NCBI GenBank assembly: GCA_049366695.1
Contig: JBMNCR010000109.1
Span: 1-50,758, forward strand
From: JBMNCR01 sp049366695
GTDB lineage: Bacteria > Bacillota > Clostridia > Eubacteriales > Alkalibacteraceae
Length of the DNA: 50,758 nucleotides
Reading direction: 5' to 3'
Shown piece by piece: positions 46,071 to 50,758 of the stretch. Positions within the stretch are counted from its first letter, which is position 1. Each line of letters opens with the position of its first letter. The notes beneath the pieces are model-generated. The model was not told the DNA's origin. It ran no database searches and saw only the letters and a program-made list of their open reading frames with translations. The translations under genes were made by a program, and so were the position numbers.

Positions 46071-47233
46071 TGAGAGGTATATTTTTCGCATTACTTGAAG
46101 ATGAATTAATGAATGATGAAAATAATTCATCTTCATTAAGTGGAATTACTATAAATTATAATTCAGTTGATTGGTCATACTTAGGAGATGCTTATGATGG
46201 ATTCAATGTTATTGATTTGCAAGCTGTTGCGCCTGATGAAACTGAAGGTACTTTGAATGCAAATACTGGGTTAGCTTATGATCGAAATAACAACTATATA
46301 ATAGTGGCCTGTACCCCTTCTAGTCAGTTAGGGACTAGAGTGTATGATAGGAATTATAATTTAATCGAAGAAATTCCAAATATAAGTACGCAGGGCATAG
46401 CTTATGATCCTGTTAACCTTAGATATTACCAATTAACAACAGGGGGATTGGTTGCGAAAGATTCTTTAAATAATGTCTTATTCACATTACTATTTTCATC
46501 AACGCAACCTAACCCCGGAATGGTGTATTATTCGCCTGCTATTGATAAATTCTTTTGTAGTTATGACGGCAATGGCTCTATATTTATATGGACGCCTGAT
46601 TACGACGCTAATACACTTTCACTCTACGATACTATATCAGGCATAGGAGCTGAGGAGGGTGTTTGTTATAATGATAATACGGGCGAGATATGGATAAATG
46701 CAGTAAACGCGAAAAAGAAGTACGATTTAAACGGCAATTTATTAAAAAGTTTTCCATTCACATTAAGTGCTGGAACAGTCAATGAAGGTTTGGCAATAGA
46801 CCCAACAGATAAGACACTGTGGTTTAATTCTGACGAATACTATCACGGTTCTGTTATTGGCGGGAATAGGCTGTGGCATATTGATCCTGATAAAACATAT
46901 AACAAAAATATAGATATTCCCAATCAGATAAAATGGGAATGGGGAACATTGCAAAATGTTACAGTAGTAAACAATCAACTTATTAAAATTGATTCAAGTC
47001 AAGAAGGTTCATGGATTAGCCCAGTATTTGACATGAATGAGTACACGGATATACAATTAGAAGAAAATTTTTCAACGCAACCTTCTGAAATACTAACATC
47101 TAGTACTGCCCCTACTGAATTGGCAATAGATAAATTCCCATTCGATTATTATAGTGGGTGGGGGGATACCGTTCCATCGTCAGTTGAATTAACAGGCATA
47201 TTAAGATATGTACAATTTAAATTTAACATTTAA
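46070..47233 (+). CDS. Beta-propeller tail protein, 387 aa
   Basis: Repeated strand motifs of the form 'GLAYDRNNNYIIVACTP', 'GIAYDPVNLRYYQLT', 'GVCYNDNTGEIWINAV' and 'GLAIDPTDKTLWFNSD' mark the blades of an NHL/SdiA-type beta-propeller. A C-terminal strand-rich segment (about 325-387) may attach it to the fibre. It starts at the one-base overlap with the fibre stop. It may bind surface glycans at the tail tip. The G+C is like that of the distal fibre. Confidence 0.7.
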   Translation: MRGIFFALLEDELMNDENNSSSLSGITINYNSVDWSYLGDAYDGFNVIDLQAVAPDETEGTLNANTGLAYDRNNNYIIVACTPSSQLGTRVYDRNYNLIEEIPNISTQGIAYDPVNLRYYQLTTGGLVAKDSLNNVLFTLLFSSTQPNPGMVYYSPAIDKFFCSYDGNGSIFIWTPDYDANTLSLYDTISGIGAEEGVCYNDNTGEIWINAVNAKKKYDLNGNLLKSFPFTLSAGTVNEGLAIDPTDKTLWFNSDEYYHGSVIGGNRLWHIDPDKTYNKNIDIPNQIKWEWGTLQNVTVVNNQLIKIDSSQEGSWISPVFDMNEYTDIQLEENFSTQPSEILTSSTAPTELAIDKFPFDYYSGWGDTVPSSVELTGILRYVQFKFNI

Positions 47234-47239
47234 AACAAC

Positions 47240-47419
47240 ATGAAAAAGTTCAAAAATTAGAATTCAATTTGTAAATGCTGCAATATTTTTAAAGTTACAT
47301 TCCGATTTTCAAAAAGGCACATTGCAAAAAATCAATTATACAAAGAGGATTTCTTTGCTACTGTTTTGGGAGGAATATCTTTTTTGTTAATAAGAGAAAT
47401 AATATATGTAATATTTTGA
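47240..47419 (+). pseudogene. Short membrane-type frame interrupted by TAG
   Basis: The frame from ATG 47240 meets TAG at codon 7 (47258-47260) and then stays open to a TGA at 47417, encoding a Cys-rich start (NSICKCCNIFKVTF) and an end with a membrane helix (ATVLGGISFLLIREIIYVIF). If the TAG were CAG or CAA the product would be a coherent 59-residue membrane protein. A second frame is also partly open here, so a chance open frame cannot be excluded. The stretch 47234-47483 otherwise holds only the TACCTTTG promoter element (47450-47457). Confidence 0.35.
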
Positions 47420-47449
47420 AATATTTATAGTTAATATTAGTGTTTTTGA

Positions 47450-47457
47450 TACCTTTG
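47450..47457 (+). promoter_or_regulatory. Promoter -7 element of the lysis cassette
   Basis: TACCTTTG matches TAnnTTTG, 26 bases before the first lysis-cassette ATG at 47484. No clear -33 TTTG lies upstream. Confidence 0.45.
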
Positions 47458-47483
47458 AATATGTTTAATTTAAAAGTATAGTT

Positions 47484-47564
47484 ATGAAGATTAGAGAATG
47501 GGTGTTAAATGAAGAAGATGAAAATAAACCTATTGAACCAGAATTGCCACCTCCAACAAAATGA
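47484..47564 (+). CDS. Small protein before the holin-like gene, 26 aa
   Basis: MKIREWVLNEEDENKPIEPE is followed by a Pro-rich end (LPPPTK). Its stop overlaps the next start (ATGA at 47561), which supports translation. It is too short for a family call and may serve to couple the holin-like gene. Confidence 0.5.
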   Translation: MKIREWVLNEEDENKPIEPELPPPTK

Positions 47565-48040
47565 TAAAATTCATAAAAAATAATTGGCAAGCACTATTAA
47601 TGGTAGCCTTCGTTATTATATCGGAGGTTATCATTAAATTATTTCCTAATGAGCATCATAGTATTTATACATGGGGAATGATGCTTTATTATTTCTTCAC
47701 CCAAATAGGCTACATTTCTTTTCTTCCTTCAATTTTTCTTTACCAAAAAGAAACAAATATTGATTCAAAAGGTATTTATTTAGGGTTAGTAATTTGGAAT
47801 GTTTTAGAGGTATTTCAAGAGATTAACGGCCTTTTCAAATTGAATATTAAATTCTTAATCAAAACACAATCAATACAATCCGATATACTGCAAATTATAT
47901 TCATTATATTTGTAGTAACACTAACCTATATTGGATATAAGAAATGTACATTATTATCCCGCTTATTGCTGCATATTTCGTATATTATTACACATACAGG
48001 GATAAGATTAAAGAAATTGATAAAAGAATTGTTAAAATAA
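47561..48040 (+). CDS. Multi-pass membrane protein of the lysis region, 159 aa
   Basis: Four hydrophobic segments (about 8-28, 38-62, 72-90 and 108-128) alternate with short loops. The end is basic (IRLKKLIKELLK). It could be a holin-type or inhibitor membrane protein, although it is larger than most holins. Its last 97 bases overlap the next gene in another frame, so one of the two must be adapted to a dual reading. No family is recognised. Confidence 0.5.
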   Translation: MIKFIKNNWQALLMVAFVIISEVIIKLFPNEHHSIYTWGMMLYYFFTQIGYISFLPSIFLYQKETNIDSKGIYLGLVIWNVLEVFQEINGLFKLNIKFLIKTQSIQSDILQIIFIIFVVTLTYIGYKKCTLLSRLLLHISYIITHTGIRLKKLIKELLK

Positions 48041-48234
48041 AAGAATTTATGGACAAGGAAGATATTATAATCGGAATGGTTAAAGACTTGAAATCTGACT
48101 TTGTTGAGATGCGAAAAGAAGTTAATTATTTATCAAAAGAAGTTTCTTCTTTAAAAACGAAAGCTGGAATAATTTCATTTTTGAGTGCCGGAATAGCCAC
48201 TGGATTAATTACATTTGTATTTAAAATGTTTTAA
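47944..48234 (+). CDS. XhlA/holin-like membrane protein, 96 aa (or 61 from inner start)
   Basis: The segment MDKEDIIIGMVKDLKSDFVE, followed by a coiled coil and a C-terminal helix (AGIISFLSAGIATGLITFVF), is like the XhlA-type partners of holins. From ATG 47944 there is an extra N-terminal membrane helix (IIPLIAAYFVYYYTY) that overlaps the previous gene. ATG 48049 lies nine bases after the previous stop and gives the compact form. Both starts may be used, a pattern known for dual-start holins. Confidence 0.6.
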   Translation: MYIIIPLIAAYFVYYYTYRDKIKEIDKRIVKIKEFMDKEDIIIGMVKDLKSDFVEMRKEVNYLSKEVSSLKTKAGIISFLSAGIATGLITFVFKMF

Positions 48235-48236
48235 TT

Positions 48237-48650
48237 ATGAAATCAGCGATTTTAAAACGAACATATAAAGAAGATAGAACCATAGGAGAATTTACTCTTT
48301 TTGATGGTAACTATGAACTTGCAAGATTCTACACTTTAGAGAGAGCATGGTTAGATAATAAGAAAAACGAATCGTGCATACCAGAAGGAACTTATAAAGT
48401 AATTCCAAACAATACAAAAGCTCATCCTGATTCATTCAGATTGCCAGATGTTCCTGGAAGAAGTGGTATATTAATTCACTCAGGAAATTATTATTATCAT
48501 TCTTTAGGTTGTATATTACTAGGTAGTAATTTAGTTGATTTAGATAAAGATGGGAAGCCTGATATTTCAAACAGTAAAAAGGCTATGGATAAACTTTATA
48601 AATTAGTAGGATTAAATGATTTTGAATTAACTATAATTGAAAAAATATGA
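48237..48650 (+). CDS. DUF5675 protein, putative lysin, 137 aa
   Basis: The conserved pieces CIPEGTYKVIPNNTKAHPDS, FRLPDVPGRSGILIHSGNYY and SLGCILLGSNL match the DUF5675 family. It occurs in lysis cassettes of many Bacteroidota phages, where it is thought to act on the cell wall. The His/Cys arrangement (IHSGNYYYHSLGC) resembles an L,D-transpeptidase-type active site, but the reaction is not demonstrated. It starts two bases after the holin-like stop and overlaps the next gene by four bases. Confidence 0.82.
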   Translation: MKSAILKRTYKEDRTIGEFTLFDGNYELARFYTLERAWLDNKKNESCIPEGTYKVIPNNTKAHPDSFRLPDVPGRSGILIHSGNYYYHSLGCILLGSNLVDLDKDGKPDISNSKKAMDKLYKLVGLNDFELTIIEKI

Positions 48651-48832
48651 ACATACTAAGTAATTACCATAAACCAACGCCTAAAAAATGGAGAAAATTA
48701 GGCGATTCGCTATTATCAATAAGCACTTTTATTGCAGGATATGGAGCTTTGGGAGACATGAAATTGTTAACTATATCCGCATTGTTATTCGGAGTAATAG
48801 GAAAATTCTTAACTAACTTCTTTTCAGAATGA
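48647..48832 (+). CDS. Holin-like two-helix membrane protein, 61 aa
   Basis: PTPKKWRKLGDSLLSISTFI and MKLLTISALLFGVIGKFLTN form two membrane helices joined by a short loop. This is a small protein that I recognise from many Bacteroidota phages next to DUF5675. The size and position after the lysin suit a holin. The start overlaps the lysin stop by four bases (ATGA). Confidence 0.7.
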   Translation: MNILSNYHKPTPKKWRKLGDSLLSISTFIAGYGALGDMKLLTISALLFGVIGKFLTNFFSE

Positions 48833-49068
48833 ATTATTTAAAACAAATAGGATTTTTTTTGTGGTCTGCTTTGCTTTTTGTTGCTGGATTATTCACATAT
48901 AAAGAGTTTTTAGATAAACCAGAAACAATAGTTAATAATAAGATTGGTAAGATAAAAAACAAAGGCGAGAATAACGATATTTCAACATATTCAACTACTG
49001 AAGTGCAACAAGATAATAGCCTGAAAAAAGAAAAGAAGAAGTTTAGATTGTTTGGTAAAAAAAGTTAA
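48829..49068 (+). CDS. Membrane-anchored spanin-like protein, 79 aa
   Basis: An N-terminal membrane helix (IGFFLWSALLFVAGLFTYKE) is followed by a polar, Lys/Asn/Ser-rich periplasmic-type tail ending FRLFGKKS. In lysis cassettes such proteins could be inner-membrane spanins or signal-anchor helpers. No lipobox or Cys is present. It starts with an ATGA overlap to the holin-like gene and precedes a good terminator. Confidence 0.5.
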   Translation: MNYLKQIGFFLWSALLFVAGLFTYKEFLDKPETIVNNKIGKIKNKGENNDISTYSTTEVQQDNSLKKEKKKFRLFGKKS

Positions 49069-49118
49069 CTTTGAATTGTTTTAGTTTTAGTTATTAATAT
49101 ATAATTCGAATTAGTTTG

Positions 49119-49147
49119 CCCCTTATCTCTCCGGTAAGGGGTTTTTA
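49119..49147 (+). terminator. Intrinsic terminator of the lysis cassette
   Basis: CCCCTTA (49119-49125) pairs with TAAGGGG (49135-49141), a seven-pair stem around a nine-base loop, followed by TTTTTATTT. It ends the late plus-strand transcript. Confidence 0.9.
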
Positions 49148-49197
49148 TTTGTATTAATTATAAATAATCTATTTTATTAATATTTATTTGTTTCTAG

Positions 49198-49228
49198 TTT
49201 TGTAGTAAGAAAATAATGTATATATTTG
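49198..49228 (+). promoter_or_regulatory. Promoter of the small accessory gene block
   Basis: TTTTG (49198-49202) and TATATTTG (49221-49228) are 18 bases apart. The words TCTAGTTTTGTAG and AAGAAAATAA are shared with the promoter at 2594, and TATATTTGTAATGTAAT with the one at 14231. Together they look like a phage-specific early promoter family. Confidence 0.75.
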
Positions 49229-49251
49229 TAATGTAATTAAAAACAAACATC

Positions 49252-49521
49252 ATGACTAACGAAGAAAAAAATATACTAAAGATAACAAGACAAGAAAGAT
49301 CAAAGATTTTTAAACGTGCACATGCTTTAGTTAAAAAAGGTATTGCTTTTAATTTATCAAGTGCATTAAGAAGATGTTATGCTGATTTAAAAGCTTACAA
49401 AGAAAAATTATTCTTTGATTTTCATGAAGAAATAAATAAATTAAGAAGTTTATATAATGTTAATTTAGAAATTAATGAATCATTAAACAGAGCTTATTTA
49501 AGAGGTGAAAATATTTATTAA
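49252..49521 (+). CDS. Hypothetical helical protein, 89 aa
   Basis: MTNEEKNILKITRQERSKIF and KRAHALVKKGIAFNLSSALR, then RCYADLKAYKEKLFF. It has the style of a small host-interaction protein seen in many phages of this group. It is entirely helical and basic and is the first gene behind the early-type promoter at 49198. Family name unknown. Confidence 0.55.
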   Translation: MTNEEKNILKITRQERSKIFKRAHALVKKGIAFNLSSALRRCYADLKAYKEKLFFDFHEEINKLRSLYNVNLEINESLNRAYLRGENIY

Positions 49522-49540
49522 TAATTAAACTAAAAAATAT

Positions 49541-49783
49541 ATGAAAATTAAAAAAGTATTCAGACAAAAAGGCACGCGATCTTTAGTTGCTTTTAGTGAC
49601 GAAAAAAACTGTATTAAAGTTGATTTTTGGGGACATAGCCAAGGTATTCAGCTATCTATTAATAATATTGAATTCTATGAAAATGATATAAACTACGAAG
49701 AAATAAGTATTTCATCATTTATCATAGCTTTAAAAGTAGTTAAGAATAGGATTAATAATAAACTTTACGAATTGAAATTTTAA
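49541..49783 (+). CDS. Hypothetical protein, 80 aa
   Basis: A strand-rich start (RSLVAFSDEKNCIKVDFWGH) and a helical end (ISSFIIALKVVKNRINNKL). An AAACTAAAAAATAT element similar to the usual start signal precedes the ATG. It is the last A+T-rich gene before the higher-G+C island. No family is recognised. Confidence 0.5.
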   Translation: MKIKKVFRQKGTRSLVAFSDEKNCIKVDFWGHSQGIQLSINNIEFYENDINYEEISISSFIIALKVVKNRINNKLYELKF

Positions 49784-49788
49784 CGGAA

Positions 49789-49819
49789 TTTGTAAGTACT
49801 GTTTAAACTAACTTACAAA
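49789..49819. other. Inverted repeat with the ACTTACAAA word
   Basis: TTTGTAAGT (49789-49797) and ACTTACAAA (49811-49819) form a perfect nine-pair stem around 13 bases. ACTTACAAA is the same word seen upstream of island genes at 262 and 14727. It may be a bidirectional terminator or a regulator-binding site at the island border. Confidence 0.5.
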
Positions 49820-49860
49820 TAAACTTTGATACTAGAATAAATAAATTAAAATTTTTAGCG

Positions 49861-50097
49861 ATGGGAAGTATATGGATATTGAAAGAAATAGAACACATTG
49901 AATATAGCAACCACCCTAAAGTTAATATATTGGGAAGATTTGCAAATAAGCCTACATTTCAGGAGGTTAAGAAAAAAGTAACTGATTGGAATTGTGACCC
50001 ATTAATAGGGGCTATATTAAGAAACGATACTGAGGTTATGGCGAGATACATAGGTCATAACTTAGAATACAGGTTGTTTGAATGTGAGTTGGACTAA
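49861..50097 (+). CDS. Hypothetical protein, 78 aa (accessory island)
   Basis: MGSIWILKEIEHIEYSNHPK, then a helix-rich middle (TFQEVKKKVTDWNCDPLIG) and an acidic end. G+C rises here towards the island that continues across the joint. The spacer after it (50098-50171) has a CGCC / GGCG stem (50121-50132) and a following AATTACAAAACTT leader. No family is recognised. Confidence 0.5.
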   Translation: MGSIWILKEIEHIEYSNHPKVNILGRFANKPTFQEVKKKVTDWNCDPLIGAILRNDTEVMARYIGHNLEYRLFECELD

Positions 50098-50171
50098 TGC
50101 ACTACAACGGTGAGCGTATGCGCCTGTTGGCGTGTTGATTATAATTACAAAACTTCAAAAACATATACAAG

Positions 50172-50399
50172 ATGAAAAAAGAAAATACAGTACAAGAAAC
50201 CACTAAGCCAATGGCGTATGACGCATTGTTAGGTGTTGTTGCTTCCGAGTTAACCCAAGCAGCCGAAATAATACAGCACTTAAAGGCTTATGGAATGATA
50301 CACCCAATTACAGGAGTTAAGTACCCAGGAGGAACGCATGAAGAATTTATTAAAAAAGCAGATGAATGGCTGTGGCGTTTCCGAGGCAATAACACCTAA
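50172..50399 (+). CDS. Hypothetical protein, 75 aa (accessory island)
   Basis: The start (MKKENTVQETTKPMAYDALL) and the body (LTQAAEIIQHLKAYGMIHPI, then KKADEWLWRFRG) form a small helical protein. An N-terminal phrase similar to MTYDSLL recurs in the next, MazG-like gene (TYDSLLCTGLNDAASQ), which suggests shared ancestry of the N-termini or repeated use of a targeting segment. Its end overlaps a hairpin-rich spacer. No function is assigned. Confidence 0.5.
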   Translation: MKKENTVQETTKPMAYDALLGVVASELTQAAEIIQHLKAYGMIHPITGVKYPGGTHEEFIKKADEWLWRFRGNNT

Positions 50400-50406
50400 C
50401 GTAGAT

Positions 50407-50437
50407 GCTGTATGAGGCGTTTTGCCTTACGAACAGC
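50407..50437 (+). other. Two-tier hairpin in spacer before the MazG-like gene
   Basis: GCTGT (50407-50411) pairs with ACAGC (50433-50437). Inside, AGGC (50415-50418) pairs with GCCT (50424-50427). A leader AATTACAAACTT follows (about 50451). The layout recurs in the other spacers of this island and suggests a repeated spacer design, whether regulatory or a cassette boundary. Confidence 0.5.
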
Positions 50438-50481
50438 ACGTAACTTGATTAGAATTACAAACTTATAAATACAGATTAAAG

Positions 50482-50758
50482 ATGAAAAAAGATAGCAAAA
50501 TGACTTATGACAGCTTGTTATGCACTGGGCTTAATGACGCTGCCAGCCAAGTACACGCCGCAGCTAAAAACAAAGGTTTTTGGGATAGCGAGCGAGAGAC
50601 AGGAACTCTATTAATGTTGTGCGTTAGCGAACTTTCCGAAGCCTTAGAAGCTGATAGAAAAAATAGACTTGCAGATATTGACGGCTTTAATAATTGGATG
50701 GGTGAAGAAGAAATGATGGAAGGTAAAATAGATGAAAAGCTATTTAAAGATGTATTCG
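50482..50758 (+). CDS. MazG-like nucleotide pyrophosphohydrolase, N-terminal part (continues at position 1)
   Basis: This is the 5' part of the MazG-like gene that finishes at 213. The start ATG 50482 begins MKKDSKMTYDSLLCTGLNDA, and the first metal-binding helix (VSELSEALEADRKNR) is here. The frame is continuous through the 55-bp repeat, so the complete protein is 144 residues on the circular map. Because the last 55 bases repeat the first, this feature overlaps the left part in real sequence. Confidence 0.87.
   Translation, partial: MKKDSKMTYDSLLCTGLNDAASQVHAAAKNKGFWDSERETGTLLMLCVSELSEALEADRKNRLADIDGFNNWMGEEEMMEGKIDEKLFKDVF
50704..50758. repeat. Terminal 55-bp direct repeat, right copy
   Basis: Identical to 1-55. 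It lies inside the MazG-like gene, which is an unlikely place for a physical genome end. This supports the view that the two ends are joined. Confidence 0.93.

Overview
The window is one essentially complete genome of a tailed dsDNA phage (siphovirus-like: HK97-fold capsid, long tape measure, no contractile sheath seen). The last 55 bases (50704-50758) repeat the first 55 (1-55) exactly, and a MazG-like gene reads through that joint without a frame change, so the real molecule is circular or circularly permuted, about 50.7 kb. The host is almost certainly a member of the Bacteroidota, probably a flavobacterium. The DNA is very A+T-rich, starts lack Shine-Dalgarno sequences, and promoter-like sites follow the Bacteroidota pattern (TTTG, about 19 bases, TAnnTTTG). 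No integrase, tRNA gene, CRISPR array or insertion sequence was found. A Rha-type protein is the only lysogeny-flavoured gene.

Layout. (1) 49.2 kb through the joint to about 1.0 kb: small accessory genes, several of higher G+C, including the MazG-like pyrophosphohydrolase. (2) 1.2-14.2 kb, plus strand: the replication and recombination module. It holds a GIY-YIG nuclease, an Erf annealing protein, an HNH homing nuclease inserted just before ssb, SSB, a NinB-like protein, a deletion-derived NUMOD4 protein behind a structured leader, a replisome organiser with internal iterons, a primase-helicase, an SNF2 helicase-methyltransferase fusion, a second MazG-like protein, a DnaA domain IV protein, a NinG-like protein and a RusA resolvase. 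(3) 14.2-18.0 kb: a small HTH regulator, an accessory island with a Tad2-like (anti-Thoeris) protein, small membrane proteins and an SPFH/prohibitin lipoprotein. (4) 18.0-20.1 kb: a metalloprotease-like protein and both terminase subunits. (5) 20.2-22.9 kb: a minus-strand YopX cluster, divergent from a plus-strand Rha cluster. (6) 23.0-29.7 kb: portal, scaffold, major capsid, head-tail connection and tail tube. (7) 29.7-34.1 kb: a minus-strand block of about twelve small genes, including a winged-helix DNA-binding protein. This block splits the structural module. (8) 34.3-47.2 kb: neck or tail completion, tape measure, distal tail, fibre and beta-propeller proteins. (9) 47.4-49.1 kb: the lysis cassette, with holin-like membrane proteins and a DUF5675 protein.

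How it fits together. The plus-strand early block would copy the DNA from an origin suggested by five 11-bp iterons inside the organiser gene. Erf, SSB, NinB-like, NinG-like and RusA form a recombination set that probably produces the concatemers cut by the terminase. The two MazG-like proteins would act on nucleotides, while Tad2 and the methyltransferase fusion would act against host defence. Recurrent signals tie the early genes together: a promoter family, and a 10-mer AAACTAAAAC immediately upstream of many start codons.

Most notable oddities: several otherwise well-formed small ORFs carry a single internal stop or frameshift; the 5' end of ssb is duplicated on the far side of the HNH gene; a NUMOD4 homing nuclease has lost exactly its HNH core and follows a predicted three-way-junction RNA; and three separate higher-G+C islands of small genes have hairpin-rich spacers, some sharing a leader. 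All functional calls come from reading motifs by eye; no database search was possible.
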